This document shows positions 9,580 to 22,077 of a stretch of DNA of 64,000 nt, one piece after another. The notes beneath the pieces are model-generated. The model had not been told where the DNA came from. It did no database searches and was given only the letters and a program-made list of their open reading frames with translations. Both the position numbers and the translations under genes were made by a program. Source of the stretch: JAEUNJ01 sp052035955 (GTDB lineage Bacteria; Pseudomonadota; Gammaproteobacteria; Burkholderiales; Rhodocyclaceae); NCBI GenBank assembly GCA_052035955.1, contig JBPOHD010000027.1:95017-159016 (forward strand), in the 5' to 3' direction. Every line of letters begins with the position of its first letter. The first letter of the stretch is position 1.

Positions 9580-10149
9580 TTACTGGGGCTTGCCGAGCAA
9601 GGCCTCCTTGAGATCGTCCTGGGCGGGTTTTCCGCCGATCCATATCTTCATGAGCGCCTGATAGAAATCCTCGCCGGCGATGTCCTTGCCGAGAACCTTG
9701 CCGTCCACCGTCAGGCGCGTGCCGCTTTCCGGAAGCCAGTCGATCTGGACCACGGCCCCCTTGTTGGCCGTCTTCAGGCCAAGGATCGCCGCCCGGAACT
9801 CCTCGACGCGCGCCTTGAGCGGGTCCATGGCGCTGTCCGGATGGTTCTTGTTGATGCTCTCCACGAGGGCATTGGCGAAATCCTCCGCGGAGAGTTCCCG
9901 TAGCGTCACGATATGCAGGCGCTTGGCGCCCTTCATCCCGAGGACGTCGGCAGCTGCTGCCTTCTTTTCCGGGACATACAGTCCAATGGCATAGACCTTG
10001 ACGATGAACCGGGAACGCAGTCCGGCGCCATTCAGGGCCAGTTCGGCATTGCCCACCTTTGCCTTTTCCTCGAACTTCAGGCCGGCCACCTCCACGGTGG
10101 CGAATGCGGACTGGGCGAACAGCAGCGCGACCAACAGCAGGGTTCTCAT
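9580..10149 (-). CDS. chalcone isomerase-fold periplasmic protein
   Basis: 189 residues with a signal peptide (MRTLLLVALLFAQSAFA). The mature part matches the bacterial chalcone-isomerase-like domain: G-x-G-LRSRFIVKVYAIGLYVPEK, then a conserved region with TANKGAVVQIDWLPESGT. Bacterial members are not known to isomerise chalcones and some may bind fatty acids. It stands alone, 51 bases downstream of the TAXI gene's divergent start side and divergent from the HD-GYP regulator. The function is unassigned. Confidence 0.8.
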   Translation of the reverse strand: MRTLLLVALLFAQSAFATVEVAGLKFEEKAKVGNAELALNGAGLRSRFIVKVYAIGLYVPEKKAAAADVLGMKGAKRLHIVTLRELSAEDFANALVESINKNHPDSAMDPLKARVEEFRAAILGLKTANKGAVVQIDWLPESGTRLTVDGKVLGKDIAGEDFYQALMKIWIGGKPAQDDLKEALLGKPQ

Positions 10150-10334
10150 GGTGCGACTTCCTCCGAGTATTTTGTCCGGGAATCCGGGCGATTCCCCTGG
10201 ACGGCAACCGCCGGCGGCCGAGCTTCCCGCCTCCGGCTCCAGCTGTCAAGGATACCGCCGATCGGGACGCGGCGCGCCGTGGGACGATCGGGCCTGGATT
10301 ACAATGCACGCCTACCCGTTCCACCGGAGTGGCC

Positions 10335-11378
10335 ATGAACATCGTCATCATCGACGACACCCAGATCAACCTCACCCTGATGAAGGGCCTGGTGGGAAAA
10401 ATCGATGGATGCTCGTCGAGGGAGTTCAGCGATCCCGTCGCAGCCCTCGATTGGTGCCGGGCAGCACTGGATACCGACCTGGTCATCGTCGACTACATGA
10501 TGCCGGGACTGGATGGCATCGAATTCATCCGGCGGCTTCGCGAGGGCCGGCTCCGGGAAGAACTGCCGGTGCTCATGGTCACCGCCGACCACGAACGCGA
10601 GGTCCGCTACAAGGCCCTGGATGCGGGCGCCACCGATTTCCTGACCAAGCCCGTCGACCGGGTGGAGTTCACCTCCCGCGTGCGCAACATGCTGGCCGTG
10701 CGGCGCAGCCACCTGCTGTTGACAGAACGCGCCGAGACCCTGGCCGAGGAGGTGCGAAAGGCGACTGCAGAAATCGTTGAACGGGAGCGCGACACCATCG
10801 TGCGGCTGGCCAAGGCGGCCGAGTTTCGCGACCCGGAGACGGGTGCCCATATCCTGCGGATGTCCCATTACTCGCGGTTGATCGCCGCCCGCCTTGGCTA
10901 TCCCGAGGATTGGCTGGACCTTCTGCTGCAAGCCGCGCCGATGCACGACGTCGGAAAACTCGGCACTCCCGATCACATCCTGCTGAAACCTGGCCGCCTC
11001 ACTCCGGAGGAGTTCGAGATCATGAAGCAGCACACGACCATCGGCTGGGAGATCCTCAAGGACAGCGCCTCGCCGATGCTCGTGCTGGCCGCCGAGATCG
11101 CCCGTAGCCATCACGAGAAGTTCGACGGTTCCGGCTATCCCCTCGGCCTCTCCGGAGAGGCAATCCCCCGCTCAGGGAGGATCGTCGCCGTAGCGGACGT
11201 GTTCGATGCGCTGACTTCGGAACGCCCCTACAAGAAGGCGTGGGAATTCGATCGCGCTCTGGAATTCATCCAGCAGGGGCGGGGCAGCCATTTCGATCCC
11301 GCCTGCATAGACGCCTTTCTCGCCGAGTTGTCGTCGGTCCAGGATATCCGGCGGCGATTCCAGGACGAGGAGGCCTGA
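10335..11378 (+). CDS. response regulator with HD-GYP output domain
   Basis: 347 residues from the ATG at 10335, which follows a GGAG ribosome-binding site. An upstream in-frame extension is possible but lacks family similarity. The receiver domain spans residues 1-120 with phosphoacceptor Asp53 (IVDYMMPG). The HD-GYP domain follows, with His204-Asp205 (HDVGK) and the GYP triad at 267-269, plus DVFDALTSERPYK. HD-GYP proteins degrade cyclic di-GMP, so phosphorylation probably controls local c-di-GMP breakdown. The hybrid kinase 30 bases downstream on the same strand is the likely partner. Confidence 0.93.
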   Translation: MNIVIIDDTQINLTLMKGLVGKIDGCSSREFSDPVAALDWCRAALDTDLVIVDYMMPGLDGIEFIRRLREGRLREELPVLMVTADHEREVRYKALDAGATDFLTKPVDRVEFTSRVRNMLAVRRSHLLLTERAETLAEEVRKATAEIVERERDTIVRLAKAAEFRDPETGAHILRMSHYSRLIAARLGYPEDWLDLLLQAAPMHDVGKLGTPDHILLKPGRLTPEEFEIMKQHTTIGWEILKDSASPMLVLAAEIARSHHEKFDGSGYPLGLSGEAIPRSGRIVAVADVFDALTSERPYKKAWEFDRALEFIQQGRGSHFDPACIDAFLAELSSVQDIRRRFQDEEA

Positions 11379-11408
11379 GCGGCCGGCAGTTCCCCCAGGC
11401 AAGCCCCC

Positions 11409-14837
<3,429 letters not shown>

Positions 14838-14850
14838 GGTCCGGCCGCCG

Positions 14851-15234
14851 CTACCTCCTCTGGATCAGTTCCACCTTGTACCCGTCCGGATCCTCGACGA
14901 AGGCGATGACCGTCGTACCGCCCTTCATCGGGCCGGCCTCCCGAACCACCTTGCCACCGCGCTCCTTGATGGCCGCGCACGCCGCATAGGCATCGTCAAC
15001 GGCCAGCGCGACGTGGCCGTAGGCGGTGCCGAGTTCGTATTTCTCCACTCCCCAGTTGTGGGTCAGTTCGATGACCGCGCCATCGGCCTCGTCCTGGTAG
15101 CCGACGAAGGCCAGCGTGAATTTCCCTTCGGGATAATCGTTCCGGCGCAGGAGGCGCATGCCGAGCACGCCGGTATAGAAGGCCAGGGAGCGATCCAGGT
15201 CGCCGACGCGGAGCATGGTGTGGAGGATTCTCAA
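14851..15234 (-). CDS. gloA: lactoylglutathione lyase (glyoxalase I)
   Basis: 127 residues, near the length of E. coli GloA. The four metal ligands of the Ni-dependent type are in place: His5, Glu56, His74 and Glu122. The enzyme turns the methylglyoxal-glutathione adduct into S-lactoylglutathione in the cytoplasm. It is convergent with the hybrid kinase (13 bases apart) and is the last gene of the leftward plsC/ygjP run. Confidence 0.95.
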   Translation of the reverse strand: MRILHTMLRVGDLDRSLAFYTGVLGMRLLRRNDYPEGKFTLAFVGYQDEADGAVIELTHNWGVEKYELGTAYGHVALAVDDAYAACAAIKERGGKVVREAGPMKGGTTVIAFVEDPDGYKVELIQRR

Positions 15235-15250
15235 GGGGTTTCCTTCCGGT

Positions 15251-16003
15251 TCAGATGAGGGGAATGTCTCGCCCCAGGCTGCGCAATTCGGCCCGGGCGC
15301 GGCGCCAGTCGGGAAACAGGCGCTCCACCTGGGACCAGAAGCGCGGGCTGTGGTTCATTTCGGCCAGGTGGGCGATCTCGTGGGCGACCACGTAGTCGAC
15401 GATATCGGCGGGCAGGTGGATCAGGCGCCAGTTGAAGCGGAGGCCGGTGCGCCGGCTGCAGCTGCCCCAGCGGGTGCGCGCCGAGGACAAGGCGACGGGC
15501 GGCAGGGGATGGCCGAGCCGTTCGGCGAACAGTCGGGCACGCTCGGTGAAATGAGCCGCTGCCCGCTTCTGCAGGGCGCGGCGGGCCAGGGTATCGAGGT
15601 CGGCGTCGGGACGCGCGAAAAGCACCAGCCCCCCCTCATCCCAGACGCCCCGGTTGCCTCCGGGTCGCACCCGCACGGGGACCGGCTCGCCGAGGACGGG
15701 AAGACGCGTGCCATCGCGCACGGCGAGAAGGCGCTGGCTGCGCCGACCGACGAATTCGTCCAGCTTGCGCAAGACCCATTCGCCATGTTCGCGAAGGAAG
15801 GCCTCGATGTCGCCGAGGCCGAGGCCACGCGGCGCGGCAACCCGCAAACCCCTTTCGTCGATGGCCATGGACAGGCGCCTGCGACTGGTCGCCAGCTCGT
15901 AGGCGACGATGCGGTCGCCCAGATGGATATGCCGCTGCCGCGGCTGCGGAACCGCCGGCGGCAGGCTGAAGAGCTTTAGTTGTTCGGGCAGGGAGACAGC
16001 CAA
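15251..16003 (-). CDS. YgjP-type metal-dependent hydrolase (DUF45, SprT-like fold)
   Basis: 250 residues with the DUF45 architecture. The zinc site is VAHEIAHL with His208, Glu209 and His212, and a third ligand His218 in EMNHSPRFW. The upstream TRWGSCS and LRFNWRLI segments are typical of the family. These are predicted zinc metallopeptidases of unknown substrate. Immediately upstream lies a shorter gene that looks like a relative without the zinc motif. Confidence 0.88.
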   Translation of the reverse strand: MAVSLPEQLKLFSLPPAVPQPRQRHIHLGDRIVAYELATSRRRLSMAIDERGLRVAAPRGLGLGDIEAFLREHGEWVLRKLDEFVGRRSQRLLAVRDGTRLPVLGEPVPVRVRPGGNRGVWDEGGLVLFARPDADLDTLARRALQKRAAAHFTERARLFAERLGHPLPPVALSSARTRWGSCSRRTGLRFNWRLIHLPADIVDYVVAHEIAHLAEMNHSPRFWSQVERLFPDWRRARAELRSLGRDIPLI

Positions 16004-16025
16004 GATGTTCGAGTCGACCGAGGTC

Positions 16026-16502
16026 TCAGGCGGGTGCGAACAGGTCCGCCATGGCCTCCTCGCAGGGCAGGGAGGCGACGGCCAGGCAAAGCGCCCGCTC
16101 GATCTCCCGGGGTGGCTGGCCGATCAGGCGCCAGTTGCAGCGCAGCTGCGCCGACCCGGTGACCTGCACCCAGCTTCCACGACCGGCAAAGGACAAGACC
16201 AGGCGCGGGCAAGCGCGGTTGCGGCGGCCCGCCTCCCGGGCGACGATTTCCCCGAAAAGGCGCTGGGCTTCGCGGCGCAACCAGGCTTCGGCCGTGTCCT
16301 GGACCTGGCGCACGGTCGCCTCGGGCGGCAAGGGGAGGTGGAGATCCCCGCCGGTCAGCCCGGCCTCGTCGACGCCGGTATCCAGGCGCAGGTGGATTTC
16401 GCCGCCGAGGAAACCGAGCGCCGCGCCGTCGCGCCAGCGCGCGCCCGGATCGGGGTCCGGAGCCTCAAGCCTCAGGGCCAGTTGGGGGCTGCGCTTCCTC
16501 AT
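16026..16502 (-). CDS. degenerate YgjP-like protein lacking the zinc motif
   Basis: 158 residues of no named family. Its C-terminal half aligns with the neighbouring YgjP protein. LRCNWRLI at 120-127 matches LRFNWRLI, and the equivalent of HEIAH reads LAVAS at residues 140-144, so all three catalytic residues are lost. The N-terminal half has the alternating pattern of the YgjP N-domain. The frame is intact, with normal GC-rich codon use, and overlaps the end of plsC by 38 bases, so it is probably expressed. It may be a structural or regulatory partner of YgjP, or a decaying duplicate; the sequence does not decide. Confidence 0.65.
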   Translation of the reverse strand: MRKRSPQLALRLEAPDPDPGARWRDGAALGFLGGEIHLRLDTGVDEAGLTGGDLHLPLPPEATVRQVQDTAEAWLRREAQRLFGEIVAREAGRRNRACPRLVLSFAGRGSWVQVTGSAQLRCNWRLIGQPPREIERALCLAVASLPCEEAMADLFAPA

Positions 16503-17244
16503 CGGCGACTTTACCGGCGGCAGGATAAAGGTGGGGGCTGATGCGCCGCATCTCGGCTTCCATCCAGGCCTCGGCGCGGCGGTTCACATCATCCCCGGAG
16601 AGCCCGGTCGGGTCAATGGCGGGACCGATGCTGACGGTGGCCATGCCGGGCGTCTTGTAGAAGGCGTTGCGACCCCAGAATTCGCCCGAATTGAGGGCGA
16701 CGGGCACCAGGGGTGCCCCCGTCTCCACGGCCAAGTGGGCGCCGCCGATCTTGTAGCGCTTCTTCTTGCCCGGCGCCACCCGGGTACCCTCGGGAAAGAT
16801 GATTACCGAATAGCCCTGGCCGAGGCGCTCCCGCCCCTGGTCCACGAGCTGCTTGAGGGCATCCTTGCCAGCCCGGCGATCGATGGAGATCATGGGGGTT
16901 GCCGCCAGGGCCCAGCCGAAGAAGGGCAGCATCTTGAGCTCCTTCTTCCAGACGAACAGGGTGTCCTTGAAGATCTCCTGCAAGACGAGGGTCTCCCAGG
17001 CCGACTGGTGCTTGGCGAAGATCACCATCGGCCGGTCCGGGATGTTCTCCTTTCCGAGCAGGCGATAGGGAATGCCGAGCAGGTGCTTGACCAGCCAGAT
17101 GGCGAAGGCGACCCAGGGCTCGACGCTGCGCCGCCGCCAGTGGTGGGGAAAGGGAAAGCTGAGCATCACCAGCAGCGCCCAGGGCGGCGTGACGATGATC
17201 AGGATCAGCATGAAAAGGGTGGAGCGCAGGACGTTCATGGGCAT
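16465..17244 (-). CDS. plsC: 1-acyl-sn-glycerol-3-phosphate acyltransferase
   Basis: 259 residues with an N-terminal membrane anchor (about residues 8-30). The acyltransferase motifs are HQSAWE (His79, with Glu84 in place of the usual Asp of HX4D) and FPEGTR (150-155). The HX4E variant is common in this PlsC subgroup. The enzyme makes phosphatidic acid from lysophosphatidic acid at the inner membrane. It follows gmhB by 22 bases and overlaps the next gene. An alternative start two codons downstream (MNVL) is possible. Confidence 0.93.
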   Translation of the reverse strand: MPMNVLRSTLFMLILIIVTPPWALLVMLSFPFPHHWRRRSVEPWVAFAIWLVKHLLGIPYRLLGKENIPDRPMVIFAKHQSAWETLVLQEIFKDTLFVWKKELKMLPFFGWALAATPMISIDRRAGKDALKQLVDQGRERLGQGYSVIIFPEGTRVAPGKKKRYKIGGAHLAVETGAPLVPVALNSGEFWGRNAFYKTPGMATVSIGPAIDPTGLSGDDVNRRAEAWMEAEMRRISPHLYPAAGKVADEEAQPPTGPEA

Positions 17245-17266
17245 GCGGGGACGATAGGCCCGGTGG

Positions 17267-17800
17267 TCACGACGTCAGGTGGGCCGCCACGGCGGCCAGG
17301 TCGGGGAAGACCAGCGTGTGGGCCGGGAGTTCCGGGTCTGCGGCGGTCTTCTTGCCCTTGCCCGTCTGCACCAGGATGGGCTGGGCCTCCACGGCAAGGG
17401 CGGCCTGCAGGTCGCGCAACGAATCGCCGACCGCCGGCACCCCGGCGAGATCCGTATTGAAGCGCAGGGCGATCTCCTTCAGCATGCCGGCCTTGGGCTT
17501 GCGGCAGGCGCAATGGTCGGCATTGGTGTGCGGGCAGAAGAACACGGCGTCGATGCGGCCGCCGGCCTGGGCGACGGCCTTGTGCATGCGCTCGTGGATC
17601 GCATTGAGGGTATCCATGTCGAACAGCCCGCGCCCGATGCCGGACTGGTTGGTCGCCACGACGACCCGGAATCCCCACTGGTTCAGGCGGGCGATCGCAT
17701 CGAGGCTCCCGGGGACCGGGCGCCATTCCTCGGGCGACTTGATGAACAGGTCGGAGTCGTGGTTGATGACGCCGTCGCGGTCGAGGATGACGAGTTTCAT
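17267..17800 (-). CDS. gmhB: D-glycero-beta-D-manno-heptose 1,7-bisphosphate 7-phosphatase
   Basis: 177 residues from the ATG at 17800, chosen because the family begins directly with the HAD motif; here MKLVILDRDGVINHDS, with Asp7 and Asp9 catalytic. The zinc-binding loop CPHTNADHCACRKPKAGM, specific to GmhB, is present. It makes the heptose precursor of lipopolysaccharide inner core. It sits between glyS and plsC, a conserved betaproteobacterial order. Confidence 0.94.
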   Translation of the reverse strand: MKLVILDRDGVINHDSDLFIKSPEEWRPVPGSLDAIARLNQWGFRVVVATNQSGIGRGLFDMDTLNAIHERMHKAVAQAGGRIDAVFFCPHTNADHCACRKPKAGMLKEIALRFNTDLAGVPAVGDSLRDLQAALAVEAQPILVQTGKGKKTAADPELPAHTLVFPDLAAVAAHLTS

Positions 17801-17962
17801 GGGCGCTTCCGCAGGTCGGGGGAGGCGAACCGGGAGGCGGGCCACGGAATCGCCGGTGCCATCCTGCACCATGGCCCGGCGCCGGCGACGTCCAAGCTCG
17901 GCCGCTTTTTCCGTCCAATCCCATGGACTCGCCCTGCTCCGGTCACTTGTCGGATCACTCCG

Positions 17963-20017
17963 TCAAAGGCGGGAAATATCCGCGACCTGGTTCATGAGGC
18001 CCGCCAGTTGGGCCAGCAGGGCCAGCCGGTTGGCACGGGTCAGGGGTTCTTCCGCCATGACCATCACCCCGTCGAAGAAGGCATCCACTTCGCCGCGCAG
18101 CCCGGCCAGGGCCTTCAGGGCCCCCTCGTAGTCCTCGCCGGCGACCAGGGAACGCACGCCCGGGGTGATGCCGTTCACCCGCTCGAAGAGGGCCTTCTCG
18201 GCCGGCTCCTGGAACAGGGCCACATCCACCTCGCCGGCGGCGCCCTCGGCCTTCTTCAGGATGTTGACGATGCGCTTGTTGGCGGCGGCCAGGGCCTCGG
18301 CTTCCGGCAACTGGGCGAAGGCGCGCACCGCGGCCAGCTTGACCGGCACCAGGTCGATGCGCGCCGGCCGCAGGGCCAGGACGGCCTCGATGGCATTCGG
18401 CTCGTGGCCGGCCTCCCGCAGCAGGCCGCGCAGGCGGTCGAGCATGAAGTCGAAGAGCTGGGCCTGGCTATCGGCGGTGCCCTTGTTGGGCGTCGAAGCG
18501 GCGGCGACCAGGTCCTTCAGGTCCAGGGGCAGCGGCGTCTCCATCAGGATGCGCAGCACGCCGAGGGCGGCCCGGCGCAGGCCGAAGGGATCCTTGTCGC
18601 CGGTGGGCACCTGGCCGATGGCGAAGAAGCCGGCCAGGGCGTCCAGCTTGTCGGCCAGGGCGGCGGAGCAGGCGATGTTGCCGGCGGGCAGGGCGTCGCC
18701 GTTGAAGCGCGGCCGGTAGTGGGCCTCGATGGCGTCGGCCACCTCGGGGGGCTCCCCGTGGTGCCGGGCGTAATAGCGGCCCATGATGCCCTGCAGCTCG
18801 GGAAACTCGCCGACCATGTCGGTGACCAGGTCGGCCTTCATCAGCCGCGCCGCCCGGCCGGCCTGGGACTTGTCGGCGCGCAGCGCCCCGGCCACGTGGG
18901 CAGCGAGGGTTTCCAGGCGCTCGACGCGCTGCAGCTGGGTGCCGAGCTTGTTGTGGTAGACGACCTTGCCCAGTTTCTCCAGGCGGGCCTCCAGGGGCGT
19001 CCTGCGGTCGGTCTCGAAGAAGAACTTGGCGTCGGCCAGGCGCGGCCGGACGACCCGGGCATTGCCGGTCACGATGTTGGTCGGGTCGGCCACCTTCATG
19101 TTGGAGACGACGAGGAAGCGGTGGGTGAGCCGGCCCTGGTCCATGAGCGGGAAGTACTTCTGGTTGGCCTTCATGGTGAGGATGAGGCATTCCTGGGGCA
19201 CGGCCAGGAACTCCTCCTCGAAGGTCGCCTCGTACACCGCCGGGTACTCGACCAGGGCAGTGACCTCGTCCAGCAGGGCCTCGTCGGCCAGCCAGTCCAG
19301 CTTGCGCGCCGCCGCTGCGGCGTCGAGCTGTTCGCGGATCATCGCCCGCCGCCGTTCGAAGGAGGCGACGACGCGGCCCCGTTCGAGGAGGACGGGCTCG
19401 TAATCGCGGGCGTGGGGGATCTCGACCACGCCGACGCTCAGGAAGCGGTGGCCGCGGGTGACGTTGCGGCTGGCCAGGCCCAGCACCTCGCCGGGAACCA
19501 GGCGGCCGCCCAGCAGCAGCACGAGGCCGTGGACCGGACGCACGAACTGGGCATCGCCGGAACCCCAGCGCATGATCTTGGCCACCGGCAGCTTTTTCAG
19601 GGCCGCATCCACGAAGGCCGGCAGGTGCTGGTCCAGGCGCTCGCCGGTTTTCTTCGTGCGGGCGACGAAATACTCCGCCTTGCCGTCGTGGGTCCGCTCG
19701 AGCCGGGCGAACTCGACGCCGGCCGAGCGCATGAAGCCCTCCAGGGCCTTGGTCGGCTTGCCGTCGGCGTCGACGCCGGAGGCGACGGCGGGACCCTTGC
19801 GTTCGACGACCCGTTCCGGCTGGGTCTCGAGGCAGTCGTCGAATTGCAGGGCGAGGCGGCGGGGCGTCGCATACCAGCGACCCGCGTTGCCGGCCTCGAT
19901 GAAGCCGGCCTCGGCCAGGGCCTTCTGCACGTGTTCGCGGAAGGCCAGGCCCAGCCGGGCCAGGGACTTGGGCGGCAGTTCCTCGGTGAGGAGTTCGATG
20001 AGCAGCATGTCCTTCAT
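17963..20017 (-). CDS. glyS: glycine--tRNA ligase beta subunit
   Basis: 684 residues from the ATG at 20017 (MKDMLLIELLTEELPPKSL), the typical GlyS start. The usual middle and C-terminal DALR anticodon-binding regions follow (for example FFDGVMVMAEE near the end). The ATG overlaps the glyQ stop as ATGA. GlyS is the large subunit of the bacterial alpha2beta2 enzyme and recognises tRNA-Gly. A start three codons downstream (MLLIE) cannot be excluded. Confidence 0.96.
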   Translation of the reverse strand: MKDMLLIELLTEELPPKSLARLGLAFREHVQKALAEAGFIEAGNAGRWYATPRRLALQFDDCLETQPERVVERKGPAVASGVDADGKPTKALEGFMRSAGVEFARLERTHDGKAEYFVARTKKTGERLDQHLPAFVDAALKKLPVAKIMRWGSGDAQFVRPVHGLVLLLGGRLVPGEVLGLASRNVTRGHRFLSVGVVEIPHARDYEPVLLERGRVVASFERRRAMIREQLDAAAAARKLDWLADEALLDEVTALVEYPAVYEATFEEEFLAVPQECLILTMKANQKYFPLMDQGRLTHRFLVVSNMKVADPTNIVTGNARVVRPRLADAKFFFETDRRTPLEARLEKLGKVVYHNKLGTQLQRVERLETLAAHVAGALRADKSQAGRAARLMKADLVTDMVGEFPELQGIMGRYYARHHGEPPEVADAIEAHYRPRFNGDALPAGNIACSAALADKLDALAGFFAIGQVPTGDKDPFGLRRAALGVLRILMETPLPLDLKDLVAAASTPNKGTADSQAQLFDFMLDRLRGLLREAGHEPNAIEAVLALRPARIDLVPVKLAAVRAFAQLPEAEALAAANKRIVNILKKAEGAAGEVDVALFQEPAEKALFERVNGITPGVRSLVAGEDYEGALKALAGLRGEVDAFFDGVMVMAEEPLTRANRLALLAQLAGLMNQVADISRL

Positions 20018-20904
20018 TGGGCCGCTCCCTTCAGCATCGGGAAGCCGAGCTTCTCCCGCGAATCGTAGTAGGCCTGGGCCACCTCCCGGGCCAGGGCGCG
20101 GACGCGGCCGATGTAGGCCGCCCGCTCGGTCACCGAGATGGCGCCGCGGGCATCGAGCAGGTTGAAGGTGTGGGAGGCCTTCATGACCATCTCGAAACCC
20201 GGCAGGGGCAGGCCGAGGCCCATGAGGCGCTTGGCCTCGGACTCGTACTTGCCGAACAGGGAAAACAGCCAATCCACGTCGGAATGCTCGAAGTTGTAGG
20301 TCGATTGCTCGACCTCGTTCTGGTGGTAGACGTCCCCGTAGGTGACGCCGGGGGCCCATACGAGGTCGAAGACGTTCTCGACGCCCTGCAGGTACATCGC
20401 CAGGCGCTCGATCCCGTAGGTGATCTCGCCCAGCACCGGCCTGCAGGACAGGGAACCGACCTCCTGGAAGTAGGTGAACTGGGTCACCTCCATGCCGTCC
20501 AGCCAGACCTCCCAGCCCAGGCCCCAGGCGCCCAGGGTCGGCGACTCCCAATCGTCCTCGACGAAGCGGATGTCATGCTCCGAAGTGTTGATGCCCAGCG
20601 CCCGCAGCGAGTCCAGGTAGAGCTCCTGGATGTTGTCCGGCGAAGGCTTCAGAACCACCTGGTATTGGTAGTAGTGCTGCAGGCGGTTGGGATTCTCGCC
20701 GTAGCGGCCGTCCTTCGGCCGGCGCGAAGGCTGCACGTAGGCGGCCTTCCAGGGCTCGGGCCCGATGGCGCGCAGGAAGGTGGCGGTGTGGAAGGTGCCG
20801 GCACCGACTTCGATGTCGTAGGGCTGCAACAGTACGCAGCCTTGTTTGTCCCAGAAGTCCTGCAGGCGCAGGATGACCTCCTGGAAGGTGGGTTTGGAAA
20901 GCAT
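20014..20904 (-). CDS. glyQ: glycine--tRNA ligase alpha subunit
   Basis: 296 residues from the ATG at 20904 (MLSKPTFQEVILRLQDFW). The class II synthetase signature runs through GCVLLQPYDIEVGAGTFH, and the PSRRPKDGRYGENPNRLQ region is conserved. It is the catalytic subunit that adenylates glycine. A longer frame exists upstream but does not match the family. It is translationally coupled to glyS. Confidence 0.96.
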   Translation of the reverse strand: MLSKPTFQEVILRLQDFWDKQGCVLLQPYDIEVGAGTFHTATFLRAIGPEPWKAAYVQPSRRPKDGRYGENPNRLQHYYQYQVVLKPSPDNIQELYLDSLRALGINTSEHDIRFVEDDWESPTLGAWGLGWEVWLDGMEVTQFTYFQEVGSLSCRPVLGEITYGIERLAMYLQGVENVFDLVWAPGVTYGDVYHQNEVEQSTYNFEHSDVDWLFSLFGKYESEAKRLMGLGLPLPGFEMVMKASHTFNLLDARGAISVTERAAYIGRVRALAREVAQAYYDSREKLGFPMLKGAAQ

Positions 20905-20978
20905 CGGGGAAAGCCCTGCGGAAACGCAAAACCGCGATTTTACAAGGTTTTCCCCGCCTTCCACCCGCCTGTTGCGAC

Positions 20979-21004
20979 GGCCTGACCGGCGGGCCGGTCA
21001 GGCC
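20979..21004 (-). terminator. strong hairpin after the rhodanese gene
   Basis: An 11-base-pair perfect inverted repeat, GGCCTGACCGG/CCGGTCAGGCC, with a 4-base loop lies 20 bases past the rhodanese stop and about 75 bases before glyQ. There is no clear T-tract, so it may slow polymerase or protect the transcript end rather than be a classic intrinsic terminator. Confidence 0.55.
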
Positions 21005-21023
21005 TGCCGACAGGCCCGGCGCC

Positions 21024-22031
21024 TCATTTCCCGGTGCCGTGATTGGCGTGGAGTTCGCCGATCATCCGCTCCAGCTCCTCCATGCGCCGCTGCATCGAGG
21101 CCAGGCGGGAATTCATGGCGCCGACGTTGAAGAAGGTCTCCCGCTCGGCCGGGGCGTCCAGGCGCGCCGCGTAGCCGAGCCAGGACGAGTCGTAGACCTT
21201 GACGTTGCGGAAACCCAGGGACTCGAGGACCGCGGCCGTTTCGGCGGCCCGCACGCCGCTCTGGCAATAGACGACGGTTTCCCTGGACGGGTCCAGGTTG
21301 GCGTAGAGCGCCTTGAGCGCCGCCTGGGGCGCCAGGGACATGCCGGCATTGTCCGGCACCTGGCGGCGGGCCAGTTTGGTGCCGGTGTCCGGATCCTTCC
21401 AGTTGCTCTCGTAGGGGATGTTGACGGCTCCGGGCAGGTGGCCGCCGCGGATCGCCCGCACGTCCTCGCCCTGGTATTCGCCGCGGGTCCGGGCATCGAC
21501 GATCTGGGCGCCGCCCTGGCGGACGCGGGCCACCACCTCCTCGGTGGAGACGGCCAGATCCGCTCGCGGGGTGATCTTCAGCGCCACCGGCGCCGGCTTG
21601 CCGTCCTCGGTCGCGACGGCATTGCCGGCGGCGGCCCAGCCCTCGATGCCGTCGTGGAAGACGGAGACCTTTTCGGCGCCGAAATAGCGCATCGCGAAGC
21701 GCCCGAAGTAGGCGTAGGCGGACCCGCGCTCGGCATAGACCACGATCTCCCTGGCCGGGTCCAGGCCGGCCTGGCCGAGGATCTTCTCGACCTGGGCGAT
21801 TTCGATGAAGTCCTCCTTGACGGGATCGCGCAACACGGCGCCGGCATCGCCGATGCTCACCGCGCCGGGGATGTGGCCCTTCTTGTACAGGGGCGTGGCC
21901 CGCACGTCCCAGACGATGGCGCCGCGGGCCATGGCCTCCCGGACCTGGGCGGCGTCGATGATGGGGTTGGCCTGGGCGGCGCAGGCCAGCAGCAGGGCTG
22001 CCAGCCCGAGGATGTCTCGGAACCTGATCAT
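21024..22031 (-). CDS. periplasmic tandem-rhodanese sulfurtransferase
   Basis: 335 residues from the ATG at 22031, with a Sec signal ending near AQA-N22. There are two rhodanese domains. In the first the active-site Cys position reads VVYAERG (Ala100), so it is probably non-catalytic. In the second, Cys256 lies in the loop CQSGVRA. A coiled-coil-like tail (MNSRLASMQRRMEELERM) ends the protein. This matches the two-domain thiosulfate/3-mercaptopyruvate sulfurtransferase plan with an exported location. The physiological donor is unknown. It lies alone between lnt and glyQ. Confidence 0.87.
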   Translation of the reverse strand: MIRFRDILGLAALLLACAAQANPIIDAAQVREAMARGAIVWDVRATPLYKKGHIPGAVSIGDAGAVLRDPVKEDFIEIAQVEKILGQAGLDPAREIVVYAERGSAYAYFGRFAMRYFGAEKVSVFHDGIEGWAAAGNAVATEDGKPAPVALKITPRADLAVSTEEVVARVRQGGAQIVDARTRGEYQGEDVRAIRGGHLPGAVNIPYESNWKDPDTGTKLARRQVPDNAGMSLAPQAALKALYANLDPSRETVVYCQSGVRAAETAAVLESLGFRNVKVYDSSWLGYAARLDAPAERETFFNVGAMNSRLASMQRRMEELERMIGELHANHGTGK

Positions 22032-22077
22032 GCTTCTCTCCTCTCGTCGTGGATGGAGACCCGGCGCAGGGCGCGGG

